Shown here in pieces: positions 27,745-36,452 of a stretch of 64,000 bases of DNA (its first letter is position 1; each line of letters begins with the position of its first letter). The translations under genes and the position numbers were made by a program. The stretch is from Sphingomonas sp. R-74633 (GTDB lineage Bacteria > Pseudomonadota > Alphaproteobacteria > Sphingomonadales > Sphingomonadaceae). Location of the stretch: contig NZ_JACCFG010000006.1 in NCBI RefSeq assembly GCF_013416555.1, positions 1-64,000 on the forward strand, read 5' to 3'. The notes beneath the pieces are model-generated. The model made no database searches, was not told the origin of the DNA, and saw only the letters and a program-made list of their open reading frames with translations.

Positions 27745-28668
27745 TCAGTCGAAGGCGGGGATGTCGGGGCGGCGCGCGAGATAGGCGCGCGAGGGATCAT
27801 CGAGCGGGAAGCCATTGGCCCCGAGGCGCGCGAGCAACAGCCGGACGATCGCGAAGCTCTGCGTGCTGGTCGCCACCGATTCCGGGCGGTTGAGCCAGGC
27901 TTCCGAGACGATCAGCTTCTTGCCAAGCCGCTCGACCCGGCCATCCTCGCACAGGCTCGCGACGCGGCGGCGCACCGTCGCCTCGGGCAGGCCGAGCGCG
28001 CGGGCGACAGCGCTGGTGCGCACCGGCGGGCGCAGATCGGCCGGCGGCGAATTGCGGCCATCGGCATAATGGCGGGCGAGCGCGCGATCCTGGTTGAGCA
28101 GGCGCGAATTGGCGCAATAGATGGTCGAGAAGACGACGAGCTCGAGCCAGTCGCCATGGACGCGGCGATTGCTGTCGACCACCGCCAGCATCATGTCGAT
28201 CGCCGCCTGGACGCCCGAGCTGTGGTGATAGGGGCGGGCCGCGCCGACTTCGGGCATCGGCACGCCGTTATGCGCAAGGTCGGCGACGAAGCGCACTGCG
28301 GCGTCGTGCATCAGCGTGGAGAAGGCGACGAGTTCGGGCCGGGCCAGCTCGGCGGGGCTGGCATGGACGCCGTCGGGCCCGCGCTCGCACCAGCCGGCAT
28401 CGACCAGGGCATGGACGTGGCGCCGGACGGTTTCATAGGGGCGCGACAGCGACATCGCGAGCGAATGGGCCGAGATGCCGCTCGGCGGACCCTGGCCCTC
28501 GCGCTCGAAGCCATAGGTGTCACGGGTGATCAGCGCGAAGATCGTGACGCGGTCGAGATCGCCCTCGAACAGCCGAATGGCATGGGCGAGGATCGTCGTC
28601 TGCAACTCGGAAAGCAGCCGGGTCATCAGGCGGATCGGCGGGGGATCGAGTGGCAGATGGGTTGGCAT
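27745..28668 (-). CDS. Winged-helix transcriptional regulator-like protein
   Basis: The 307-residue protein contains two putative winged-helix segments: SAHSLAMSLSRPYETVRRHVHALVDAGWCERG (about residues 67-98) and TSAVARALGLPEATVRRRVASLCEDGRVERLG (about residues 215-246). The middle is helical and may bind a ligand or mediate dimerisation. The duplicated MarR/IclR-like layout is known from unnamed sphingomonad regulators. ATG 28668 has a GGGAGA site close upstream; an internal ATG at 28626 is an alternative. It is divergent from the small HTH gene at 28848. Confidence 0.7.
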   Translation of the reverse strand: MPTHLPLDPPPIRLMTRLLSELQTTILAHAIRLFEGDLDRVTIFALITRDTYGFEREGQGPPSGISAHSLAMSLSRPYETVRRHVHALVDAGWCERGPDGVHASPAELARPELVAFSTLMHDAAVRFVADLAHNGVPMPEVGAARPYHHSSGVQAAIDMMLAVVDSNRRVHGDWLELVVFSTIYCANSRLLNQDRALARHYADGRNSPPADLRPPVRTSAVARALGLPEATVRRRVASLCEDGRVERLGKKLIVSEAWLNRPESVATSTQSFAIVRLLLARLGANGFPLDDPSRAYLARRPDIPAFD

Positions 28669-28847
28669 CTTCTCCCGAACATCTGGGCCCCCGATGGAGC
28701 TGCGGAAAGATGGTTAACCACCGATTCGTCATTTTGAGTAGAAGGAATTCGCAGATTTGCACGGGTTTGGCGTGATTTGCGTGGTGCTTCGCAGAAACGG
28801 GTAGCGGTGGCGTTGCCGGAAGGCGCGCCGGGGCCGAGCCCGGAGCG

Positions 28848-29213
28848 ATGCAGGGGGTTCGACAGAATCGATCGACGGCGCCAGCGTCCGGCCTGGGCGC
28901 GCGGTTGCGGGCACGGCGTGAGGCGATGGGTCTCGGGCTGGGCGCGGTGCATGCCGCGACGCGCGTGCCGCGCCGGATGATCGAGGCGATCGAAGCGGGC
29001 GACTTCACCCGGCTGCGTGCGCATGTCTATGCCGCTGCGGCGGTGCGCCGCTATGCGCACCTGCTCGGGCTCGATCCGGGGCCGCTGCTTGCCGCGCTCG
29101 ATGCGGAGACCAGCGGACTGTGGCAGCGTGAGGAGCCGGCGATGGCACCGCCGCCCGAGCGCCGGCGGTGCAAGCTCTGGGGCCGGCGCGGTCGCACCCG
29201 CCTGTTCGACTGA
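28848..29213 (+). CDS. Small RodZ-type helix-turn-helix protein
   Basis: The 121-residue product consists mainly of an HTH_25/RodZ-like domain: LGARLRARREAMGLGLGAVH, TRVPRRMIEAIEAGDFTRLR and AAVRRYAHLLGLDPGPLLAA. Full-length RodZ continues with a transmembrane helix and a periplasmic domain; here the protein stops after a basic tail (RRRCKLWGRRGRTRLFD). It is therefore either a stand-alone cytosolic regulator or a shortened RodZ paralog. The ribosome binding site (CCGGAG) is very close to the ATG. Role unknown. Confidence 0.65.
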   Translation: MQGVRQNRSTAPASGLGARLRARREAMGLGLGAVHAATRVPRRMIEAIEAGDFTRLRAHVYAAAAVRRYAHLLGLDPGPLLAALDAETSGLWQREEPAMAPPPERRRCKLWGRRGRTRLFD

Positions 29214-29293
29214 GGCATAGGGCGCGCGCGATTTCGAGGGGGCGTGGCCCGGCGCGCTCGGTTAGGCTCTCCTCCTGACGACGGGGGATGGCG

Positions 29294-30319
29294 ATGCGGA
29301 TCTGGGCTGGACTGGCGATGGCGGCGGGACTGCTGGCAGGCGTGCCGGCGGCTGCGCAGACGATGCCCGTGCCGCCCGCGCCCGCGCCGTGCCGGCAGGT
29401 CGGCGATGCGCCAATGCTGGTGATCGATGCCGACAGCGCCGTGCGGCTGGCGGCGATCGGGCTCGACCGCGCGGCGATCTTTGCCCAGATGCACGAGACT
29501 TCGATTCCCGAGACCTCGGGATGCTGGGCCGACCCGACCGGCAATTTCGACGGGCAGCTGATCTCGGTCGGCATGTCGCAGTGGAATTTCGGGACCGGCA
29601 GCCTGCAGCCGCTGCTCAAGGCCTGGAAGCAGGACCAGCGGCATTTCGGGCGCGCGCGCAAGGCGCTGATGCCGGTCTATGGCAAGACCATCTTCGCGCG
29701 CGACTGCCTGGCGGTGCCGGTGAAGGACAAATGCCGGGCGAAGATCCTTGCGGCGCATGGCCCCGACGGGAAGTTGAACCCGGTGCTGCGCGGCGAGCTG
29801 GCGGCTCTGTTCGAGAGCGACGGCATGATGCAGGTGCAGCTCGACGCCTATCTGGTGCTGCTCGAGGGCGTGCGGCAGGACCTGCTGCGCGTGTTCCCGG
29901 GCGAGGCGATCGGCCCGCGCAAGGTGCGCTGGGCAGTCGACACCAAGGTGCAGCAGGGCGGCTTCCCGCTCGACGAGGACCTGGCGCGGCTGCGGCGCAA
30001 GCTCGGCGCGATGCCCGAGGCCGAGCGCTGGGACCGGCTGGAGGCGATCTTCGCCTGGTATGGCGCGCTGGCGCGGTCGATCGACCAGGACGGGGTCCAG
30101 CGCGACTGGGCGTGGAATGTCGATCGCTGGGGCTGCCTGCTCGACAAGCGCCTCATCGATCCGGAGCAATATGAGATGCTCCATCTGACCTTTTTGCGGA
30201 GCCGGACGGCGATCGGCAATTCGGGGCGCTGGCAGGCGCTGACCTTCGAGCGGCGGGCGAAGATCATCCTTGGGGTGGGCAGCGTCGCGGGCAAGACGGA
30301 CGGAGAATGTTTGCGCTGA
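29294..30319 (+). CDS. Secreted protein of unknown function
   Basis: The 341-residue product has a clean signal peptide (MRIWAGLAMAAGLLAGVPAA, cleavage after AAAQ). The mature protein contains SGCWADPTGNFDGQLISVGM and SQWNFGTGSLQPLLKAWKQD, phrases reminiscent of lysozyme/chitosanase-fold proteins whose active-site region reads ISxGxxQWN. Conserved cysteines suggest disulfides. I prefer the ATG at 29294 to the one at 29288 because it gives a usable spacing to the GGGGG ribosome binding site. Enzyme activity is inference from a short motif only. Confidence 0.6.
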   Translation: MRIWAGLAMAAGLLAGVPAAAQTMPVPPAPAPCRQVGDAPMLVIDADSAVRLAAIGLDRAAIFAQMHETSIPETSGCWADPTGNFDGQLISVGMSQWNFGTGSLQPLLKAWKQDQRHFGRARKALMPVYGKTIFARDCLAVPVKDKCRAKILAAHGPDGKLNPVLRGELAALFESDGMMQVQLDAYLVLLEGVRQDLLRVFPGEAIGPRKVRWAVDTKVQQGGFPLDEDLARLRRKLGAMPEAERWDRLEAIFAWYGALARSIDQDGVQRDWAWNVDRWGCLLDKRLIDPEQYEMLHLTFLRSRTAIGNSGRWQALTFERRAKIILGVGSVAGKTDGECLR

Positions 30320-30383
30320 CCCCTTGGAACCGGCGGCGCCGACAGCCATTACGTAACGGGAACATTTATCCGGAGTGTGGGCG

Positions 30384-30908
30384 ATGCGTGGTCTTGTGGC
30401 GGTGGCGGGGTTGTTGGCGGTGGCCGGGTGCGCGAGCCCCCAGAAGGACGCGCGCTACATGGCGGGTCACTTCCGCGCCCAGGCCGACCTCAAAATGGCC
30501 GACGGCACCGATGTCGGCAAGGCGATCGCCGAGGAAGTCGACGGTGCAATCCGCGTGATGGTCGAGGTCCACGGCATGACCAAGGGCGTGCACGGCACGC
30601 ATGTCCACACCGTCGGCAAGTGCGACGGCCCCGACTTTGCCAGCGCCGGCGGCCATTGGAACCCGACCGCGCACCAGCATGGCAAGGACAATCCGATGGG
30701 ACCGCATTCGGGCGACCTGCCCAATCTCTCGGTGGGCGAAGATGGCCGCGACCGCACGATCTTCACGCTGCCGGGCGGCACTTTTGCCGGGCTGCTCGAC
30801 GAGGATGGCGCGGCGCTGGTCGTCCATGCCAATGCCGACGATTACAAGACCGATCCCTCGGGCAATTCGGGCGGGCGGATCGCCTGCGGCGTCTTCCACG
30901 CGATGTGA
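30384..30908 (+). CDS. sodC: Cu/Zn superoxide dismutase (lipoprotein-type)
   Basis: The 174-residue protein has a lipoprotein-like signal (MRGLVAVAGLLAVAGC) and then a SodC domain. Metal ligands appear in order: GTHVHTVGKC, GGHWNPTAHQHG, HSGDLPNLSV and LVVHANADDYKTDPSGNSGG, ending GRIACGVF; the two cysteines can form the conserved disulfide. It converts superoxide to hydrogen peroxide in the periplasm. The ATG at 30384 fits a GGAG site; a GTG at 30375 is possible. Its stop codon overlaps the start of the phosphatase gene. Confidence 0.94.
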   Translation: MRGLVAVAGLLAVAGCASPQKDARYMAGHFRAQADLKMADGTDVGKAIAEEVDGAIRVMVEVHGMTKGVHGTHVHTVGKCDGPDFASAGGHWNPTAHQHGKDNPMGPHSGDLPNLSVGEDGRDRTIFTLPGGTFAGLLDEDGAALVVHANADDYKTDPSGNSGGRIACGVFHAM

Positions 30909-31375
30909 GCGTGCCCTCGGTCCTGTTCGTATGCCTGGGGAATATCTGTCGCTCGCCGCTCGCCGAAGGGGCGCTGCGGGCGGCGGCGGAGCGTGCCGGG
31001 ATCGCGGTGACGGTGGACTCGGCGGGGACCGGCAACTGGCATAGCGGTGAGCCGCCCGATCGGCGGGCGCAGGCGGCGGCGCGGCGCCACGGCACCGACA
31101 TTTCGGGACTGCGCGCGCGGCAGGTGCGCGCCGAGGACTTTCGGCGCTTCGACTATGTGCTGGCGCTCGACGGGCAGAATTTGCGCGACCTCGCGGCGAT
31201 CGCGCCGGCGGATGCGACGGCGGAGGTCGGGTTGCTGATGGACTTCGTGCCGGGGCGCGAGGGGAGTTCGGTCGCCGATCCCTATTATGGCGAGGACGCG
31301 GATTTCGATGTGACCTGGGGCGATGTCAGCGCGGCGGCCGAGGCGCTGGTCGCGCGGATCGGGCGGCGGGGCTAG
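30905..31375 (+). CDS. Low-molecular-weight protein-tyrosine phosphatase
   Basis: The 156-residue cytosolic phosphatase has the N-terminal P-loop VLFVCLGNICRSPLAEGALR (C-x5-R-S), SAGTGNWHSGEPPDRRAQ, and the acid-loop VADPYYGEDADF containing the DPY motif. It hydrolyses phosphotyrosine or small aryl phosphates. The GTG at 30905 overlaps the sodC stop; a second GTG at 30911 would also work. Its 3' end meets the Coq4-like gene convergently with a 4-bp overlap. Confidence 0.93.
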   Translation: MSVPSVLFVCLGNICRSPLAEGALRAAAERAGIAVTVDSAGTGNWHSGEPPDRRAQAAARRHGTDISGLRARQVRAEDFRRFDYVLALDGQNLRDLAAIAPADATAEVGLLMDFVPGREGSSVADPYYGEDADFDVTWGDVSAAAEALVARIGRRG

Positions 31376-31725
31376 CGCCGCGCCGGGTAGAGGCTCTCGG
31401 ACTTCCTGCCTTCGCGAAAGGCGCGCAAGGTTCGCCGCGGCATCAGGATGGCGCCCGCGACGACGAGCGGCGCGCAGAAGGCGGTCGCGCGCCAGTCGGG
31501 ATAGCGGCCGGCGCCCCATTCCCAGGCCGCGAGCTGCATCTCGCCGCGCAGGGTGAGCGGATAGCCGGTGATCAGATGGTGCCGGTCATGCGCGTCGATC
31601 GCGGCCTGGCGCCAGGCGAAGTTGCGCAGTTTCAGCGTCACCGGCCCGAAGCGGAGCAGCCAGTGCGAAGCGTCGGGCTCGGCCAGGCGGTGCGCCGCGC
31701 GGAATTCGGGCAGGGGATCGCTCAC
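31372..31725 (-). CDS. Short Coq4-like protein
   Basis: The 117-residue protein contains AIDAHDRHHLITGYPLTLRG followed by E, which fits the Coq4 zinc motif HDxxH-x11-E exactly (His46, Asp47, His50, Glu62). Coq4 acts in coenzyme Q biosynthesis as a C1 decarboxylase/hydroxylase scaffold. Canonical Coq4 proteins are about twice as long; this one has only the core and a C-terminal hydrophobic segment (ATAFCAPLVVAGAIL). It overlaps the desaturase stop by 4 bp, as the third gene of a minus-strand operon. Role in quinone or lipid metabolism is inference. Confidence 0.65.
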   Translation of the reverse strand: MSDPLPEFRAAHRLAEPDASHWLLRFGPVTLKLRNFAWRQAAIDAHDRHHLITGYPLTLRGEMQLAAWEWGAGRYPDWRATAFCAPLVVAGAILMPRRTLRAFREGRKSESLYPARR

Positions 31726-32708
31726 GCGGCCTTGTCCTGCCCGGCAATCTCCGCCTGGCCTGGCGCGGCGACGCTGAGCGCGCGGGCGCTGACCGGGGTG
31801 ATGCCCGGGCGGGGCGGCAGATATGCCGGCAGCTTCACGCCCCGCGCCAGGCCGAGCAGTTCGAGCAACTGGATGAAACGGTATCCCAGGTCGATCTGGC
31901 CCGGATAGAGGCCATGCCGGGCGGAGGCGGGGAAGGCGTGGTGGTTGCTGTGCCAGCTCTCGCCCATCGTCGGGATCGCGAGCAGCGGGACATTATAGGC
32001 CTGGATGACCGCGCCATCGACGGTCCAGTCCTGCGGACCGCTTGTGTGGGCGAAATAGGAGATGAACCAGTGCATCGTCGTGCACGCCGCGACGCGCACG
32101 CAGACGCCCCAGACCACCCACGGCCAGCCGCCGAGCGCGTAGAGCACCAGCGCGATCGGCAGTTGCTGCCACATCCAATAGCGATCGATGAACTGGTAGA
32201 AGCGATCATCGGCGATGCCCGGGCCGGGATCGAAGCCGGGCGGGTTCGCCAGCTCGAGACGGAAGTTCAGATAGTAGAAGCCGTCGACGAGCAGCGGCTT
32301 GGCATGCCGGAGGAACCAGTGGCAATCGGGCTGGCGCTGCGCCCAGTCGCGGCTGTCGTGCAGGCGGATCGTCCAGATCGGGCCGCCCATCCCGACCGCG
32401 GTGCCGAACCAGACCAGGACGCGCTCCAGCCCCTTCGAACATTCAAAGCTGCGGTGGATCAGCCGGCGGTGGAAGCCGACCGAATGGCCGACGCACAGAG
32501 TGATGCCCGCCGTCACCAGGAAGACCGCGAGCGCGCTCCAGCTGAAGGTCAGCGGCCCGAGGATGAGCGCAGCGGCGAGCATCGTCGCGTTCCAGATCGA
32601 GCGCGGGCCGTCCCACCGCACCCGGCCCGCGACGGCGTCGGCCTTGTCGAGGCCGGTCAGCGAATTGACCTTGAAACTGCCATGTGCCGCACCGCCTGCC
32701 TCGCTCAT
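31722..32708 (-). CDS. Membrane fatty acid desaturase
   Basis: The 328-residue polytopic membrane protein has the acyl-CoA/acyl-lipid desaturase histidine pattern: GHSVGFHRRLIHRSFE, RLHDSRDWAQRQPDCHWFLRH (diverged box 2) and GESWHSNHHAFPASARHGLY (box 3, HxxxHH-like). It would introduce a double bond into membrane acyl chains using di-iron chemistry. The start overlaps the regulator stop by 4 bp. The operon is GbsR-like regulator, desaturase, Coq4-like protein. Confidence 0.88.
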   Translation of the reverse strand: MSEAGGAAHGSFKVNSLTGLDKADAVAGRVRWDGPRSIWNATMLAAALILGPLTFSWSALAVFLVTAGITLCVGHSVGFHRRLIHRSFECSKGLERVLVWFGTAVGMGGPIWTIRLHDSRDWAQRQPDCHWFLRHAKPLLVDGFYYLNFRLELANPPGFDPGPGIADDRFYQFIDRYWMWQQLPIALVLYALGGWPWVVWGVCVRVAACTTMHWFISYFAHTSGPQDWTVDGAVIQAYNVPLLAIPTMGESWHSNHHAFPASARHGLYPGQIDLGYRFIQLLELLGLARGVKLPAYLPPRPGITPVSARALSVAAPGQAEIAGQDKAA

Positions 32709-33235
32709 CGCCGTCCCCTTGCACCCAGGCCATTGCCGAACAGCCGCGCCGCGCGGCCGCCAAGACCGATCAGGCGGCGCGTTGTCGCCGCCGAAAGCCC
32801 GCGCGTGCCTGCATCGATCGCCGCGATATCCTCGACCAGGTCGAACAGCCGTGCCGCCTGGCGCGAGACCAGTGGATCCTCGCCGGCAGCGGCGTGGCGC
32901 CACTGGTCGATGACCGTGCGCGCCTGCGCCAGTTCCTGCGTCCGGCGCGCCTCGAGCGTCTGCAGCATCAGCGCCCAGGGATCGACGCCGGTGCGCCAGC
33001 CGTCGGTGCCTGCCTCGATCAGCCCGTGTTGTTCGAGCCAGTCCAGCGCTTCGGTGATTTCGCCGGCATCCAGCCCGAGCAGGTCGGGAAACAGGCTCGC
33101 GGGCATCGGCCGGGCTGCGAGATAGAGGGCGGCGTGGACCCGGCAGGCGGCCTGCGGCAGCCCCCAGCGCGGGCCGACCTCGCCCAGCCAAATGACGATC
33201 TGCATCGCCGCAGGAGACAGTGCCGCCACGCCCAT
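32705..33235 (-). CDS. GbsR/MarR-like transcriptional regulator
   Basis: The 176-residue protein has a winged-helix arrangement near the N-terminus (VGPRWGLPQAACRVHAALYL, then FPDLLGLDAGEITEALDWLEQHGLIEAGTDGW split across residues 48-80), with a helical C-terminal half. The GxxxxLPQAACRVHAAL opening is typical of the GbsR/MarR group. As first gene of the desaturase operon it is a plausible controller of that operon. The signal is unknown. Confidence 0.75.
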   Translation of the reverse strand: MGVAALSPAAMQIVIWLGEVGPRWGLPQAACRVHAALYLAARPMPASLFPDLLGLDAGEITEALDWLEQHGLIEAGTDGWRTGVDPWALMLQTLEARRTQELAQARTVIDQWRHAAAGEDPLVSRQAARLFDLVEDIAAIDAGTRGLSAATTRRLIGLGGRAARLFGNGLGARGRR

Positions 33236-33384
33236 GCCGGCATCCTAGCGGCGGCGCGCAACTCCGCCAGAGGGTGCCGCTCCGAAACGGCAGCAACTGC
33301 GCCGCCCGGCCCAAAGCCCCGTCTTCCCCTTCGCCACATTCCCGGTATAAACCCCGATCCGGGCGGGGGCCCAAGGGACGCTTA

Positions 33385-35691
33385 ATGGCAACAGCCGACG
33401 CCGCCTGGCCCGATCATGGCGGAGAAACTGGGGAAATGCTGCGGGCGCCGGGCTTCGAGGCCCAGGCGCTCGGGCCCGTCGCCGACTGGCCCGACGCGCT
33501 CCGCCAGGCGATCGACCTGATGCTCGCATCGCCCCAGCGCGCCTTCATCACCTGGGGCCCGGATTATGTGTTCTTCTACAACGACCTGATCCTGAACGCC
33601 TATCGTGACGAGAACCGGCGGATCTTCGGGCGCTCCTATCGCGAGAGCTGGCCCAAGGTCTGGAGCGAGGTCGGCCGCTATTTCGAACAGGCCTATCGCG
33701 GCGAGGCGGTGCTGCGGCCGGGGCTGCACGTGCAGAGCATGCGCGGCAATGGCGAGAAGATCGACATCCGCGTCGACCTGTCGATGACACCGATCCGCGG
33801 GGCGGACGGCACGGTGCTCGGCATTTTCGGGATCAGCGCGGACCGCACCGAACATTATGAGACCGAGGAGCGCGCGGCCGCGGCGCTGGCGGCGCTCGAG
33901 GAGAAGTCGCGCACGCTGGAGATCGTCAACCAGGCCGGCCGCGCGATCACCGGCGAGCTCAATACCGAGCGCGTGGCGCAAAAGGCAGTCGATGCCGGGG
34001 TGGCGCTGAGCGGGGCACAGTTCGGCGCGTTCTTCTACAATGTCCGCAATGCCGCGGGCGAGAGCTACACGCTCTATGCGATCGCCGGCGTGCCGCGCAG
34101 CGAGTTCGAGAAATTCCCGATGCCGCGCAACACCCAGGTGTTCGCGCCGACCTTCGAGGGCACGGGCGTGGTGCGCGTCGACGACATCACCCAGGATCCG
34201 CGCTACGGGCATAATGCGCCGCACAAGGGCATGCCCGAGGGGCATCTGCCGGTGCGCGCGTACCTGGCGGTGCCGGTGAAGACGCCGGCGGGCGAAGTGA
34301 TCGGCGGGCTGTTCTATGGCCATTCGACGCCGGGCGTGTTCGGCGCGGCGGCGGAGGCGAGCCTGGTCAGCCTGGCGGGGCAGGCGGCGCTGGCGCTCGA
34401 CAATGCGCGGCTGTTCCAGGCGGCCGAGCGCGAGATCCTGCACCGCGGCGCGGCCGAGGCGGAGCTGACCCGGCTCAACGACCAGCTCGAGACGCGCGTC
34501 GCCGAGGCAGTGGCGGAGCGCGAGGCAGTGTTCGCGGCGCTCCAGCAGGCGCAGAAAATGGAGACGATCGGCAAGCTGACCGGCGGCGTCGCGCACGACT
34601 TCAACAATCTGCTCCAGGTGATCTCGGGCAATCTCCAGCTGCTCGCGCGCGACGTGCAGGGGCAGGAAAAGGCCGAACGGCGCGTGGCCAATGCGCTGGC
34701 GGGCGTGCAGCGCGGGTCGAAGCTGGCGAGCCAGCTGCTCGCCTTTGGCCGACGCCAGCCGCTTGAGCCGCGCGTGCTCAATGTCGGCAAGTTCCTGGTC
34801 GGGATGGAGGACATGCTGCGCCGCGCGCTGGGCGAGGCAATCGGAATCGAAGTGATCACGTCGGGAGGCCTGTGGAATTGCCAGGCCGATCCGACCCAGC
34901 TCGAGAACGCGATCCTCAACCTCGCGATTAATGCGCGCGATGCGATGGAGGGGACGGGCAATCTGACGATCGAGGCGGCCAACGCCTCGCTCGACGACGA
35001 TTATACCGACGGGCTGGAGGGCGTGCCGGCGGGGCAATATGTGATGCTGGCGGTGACCGACACCGGCAGCGGTATCGCGCCCGAGCTGATCGAGCAGGTG
35101 TTCGAGCCGTTCTTCTCGACCAAGCCCGAGGGGCATGGATCGGGGCTGGGACTGTCGATGGTCTATGGCTTCGTCAAGCAATCGGGCGGCCATGTGAAGA
35201 TCTATTCGGAGATCGGCCAGGGCACGACGGTGAAGCTGTATCTGCCGCGCGTCCGCAAGCGCGAGGAAGTGCTGGTCGCGTCCCATGAGACGGTGCCGAT
35301 GCGCGGCGGCACCGAGACGATCCTGGTGGCCGAGGACGATCCCGACGTGCAGGCGACGGTGGTCGAGCTGCTGACCGAGCTCGGCTATACCGTGCTGCGC
35401 GCCAATGATGCGCAGAGCGCGCTGAGCGTGATCGAGAGCGGCGTGGCGATCGACCTGCTGTTCACCGACGTGGTGATGCCGGGGACGCTCAAGAGCCCCG
35501 AACTGGCGCGGCTGGCGCGGGCGCGCCTGCCCGAGCTCGCCGTACTGTTTACCTCGGGATACACCGAGAATGCGATCGTCCATGACGGGCGGCTTGATGC
35601 CGGGGTGGACCTGCTCTCCAAGCCCTATTCGCGCGAGCAGCTGGCGAAGAAGGTGCGCGCGGTGATCGAGGCGCGGGGGAAGAAGAAGTAG
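33385..35691 (+). CDS. Hybrid sensor histidine kinase/response regulator (PAS-GAF)
   Basis: The 768-residue soluble protein contains an N-terminal PAS-like sensor (about residues 20-150), a GAF domain (about 185-345), a coiled coil, a HisKA/HATPase core and a C-terminal receiver. The phospho-acceptor is His404 in GGVAHDFNNLLQVISGN; N-box LNLAINARDAME, G boxes DTGSGIAPELIEQVFEPFFS and GHGSGLGLSMV; receiver Asp695 in LLFTDVVMPG and Lys in LLSKPYSREQL. No transmembrane helix is visible, so it senses a cytosolic cue. No partner regulator is adjacent. The start ATG lies at AAGGGACGCTTAATG. Confidence 0.93.
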   Translation: MATADAAWPDHGGETGEMLRAPGFEAQALGPVADWPDALRQAIDLMLASPQRAFITWGPDYVFFYNDLILNAYRDENRRIFGRSYRESWPKVWSEVGRYFEQAYRGEAVLRPGLHVQSMRGNGEKIDIRVDLSMTPIRGADGTVLGIFGISADRTEHYETEERAAAALAALEEKSRTLEIVNQAGRAITGELNTERVAQKAVDAGVALSGAQFGAFFYNVRNAAGESYTLYAIAGVPRSEFEKFPMPRNTQVFAPTFEGTGVVRVDDITQDPRYGHNAPHKGMPEGHLPVRAYLAVPVKTPAGEVIGGLFYGHSTPGVFGAAAEASLVSLAGQAALALDNARLFQAAEREILHRGAAEAELTRLNDQLETRVAEAVAEREAVFAALQQAQKMETIGKLTGGVAHDFNNLLQVISGNLQLLARDVQGQEKAERRVANALAGVQRGSKLASQLLAFGRRQPLEPRVLNVGKFLVGMEDMLRRALGEAIGIEVITSGGLWNCQADPTQLENAILNLAINARDAMEGTGNLTIEAANASLDDDYTDGLEGVPAGQYVMLAVTDTGSGIAPELIEQVFEPFFSTKPEGHGSGLGLSMVYGFVKQSGGHVKIYSEIGQGTTVKLYLPRVRKREEVLVASHETVPMRGGTETILVAEDDPDVQATVVELLTELGYTVLRANDAQSALSVIESGVAIDLLFTDVVMPGTLKSPELARLARARLPELAVLFTSGYTENAIVHDGRLDAGVDLLSKPYSREQLAKKVRAVIEARGKKK

Positions 35692-35696
35692 CGGGC

Positions 35697-35823
35697 TCTC
35701 CCCTCCCTGCAAGGGAGGGGTCGGGGGTGGGCCCTTGCCCCCTATACGGTGCGGCTAGGGCCCGGCTATTCAGTATCGCCAGGCCTCCACCCACCCCCAG
35801 CCCCTCCCTTGCAGGGAGGGGAG
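35697..35823. repeat. Intergenic inverted repeat, type B, copy 1
   Basis: CTCTCCCCTCCCTGCAAGGG starts the left arm (35697-35732), and its complement ending GCAGGGAGGGGAGT closes the right arm (35785-35823), with about 50 bp between. Each arm contains its own CCCTCCCTGCAAGGGAGGG palindrome. It fills the convergent gap between the kinase and thpR genes and may terminate both. Confidence 0.85.
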
Positions 35824-36357
35824 TCACGTCAACGAATACCGCTCCACCGCCTCGTACCGCGCGCCCTCGTGGCCGAGATGGCTTTCGAACAGATAGAAAT
35901 GCTCGAGCGTGAAGGCCGGGCTGGCGAGGCCGGCATGCGCCTCGACGAAGCGCGCCACGGCTTCGCTGGGGGTGTTCATCCGGGCCAGCGTGATATGGGG
36001 CAAATAGGCACGGCGCTCGGGCGGCTGGCCGGCGCGCACCAGCGCCTGGTCGATCTTGCGGTGGAGCGCGGCAAGGCCCTCCTTCGGGCGCACCCCGGCC
36101 CAGAGCGCGTTGATCCGGCCGCGGCTGTCGAAAGTGCCGACACCGTCGAGTGCGACTTCGATCGGGGGCCAGTGGACGGCGGAGAGCGCGAGCGCGGCAT
36201 CCTCGGCGGCGCGCTCATCGACATCGCCGATGAAGCGCAGCGTGATGTGGATCTGGTCGTCCTCCTGCCAGCGCGCGCCCGGAATCCCGCCCATCAGCGC
36301 ACATAACTGGGCGCGAATGGGGGCGGGCGGACGCAGACCAACGAATAACCGGAGCAT
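35824..36357 (-). CDS. thpR: RNA 2',3'-cyclic phosphodiesterase
   Basis: The 177-residue protein has the 2H phosphoesterase fold with the two HxT motifs DDQIHITLRFIGDVDE and AYLPHITLARMNTPSE, and begins with MLRLFVGLRPPAPIRAQL as usual for ThpR. It hydrolyses 2',3'-cyclic phosphate ends of RNA. Start at 36357 is chosen because upstream codons encode basic non-family sequence. It is convergent with the kinase gene across a type B repeat. Confidence 0.92.
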   Translation of the reverse strand: MLRLFVGLRPPAPIRAQLCALMGGIPGARWQEDDQIHITLRFIGDVDERAAEDAALALSAVHWPPIEVALDGVGTFDSRGRINALWAGVRPKEGLAALHRKIDQALVRAGQPPERRAYLPHITLARMNTPSEAVARFVEAHAGLASPAFTLEHFYLFESHLGHEGARYEAVERYSLT

Positions 36358-36452
36358 GACAAGCCCGTAACGCGGGCGGTTTCGCTTGAAAACACCCCCT
36401 GAGAGGGCGATATTCGCAGGATACCGGCATGGGCCGGGCAAAGGAGTTTCAA

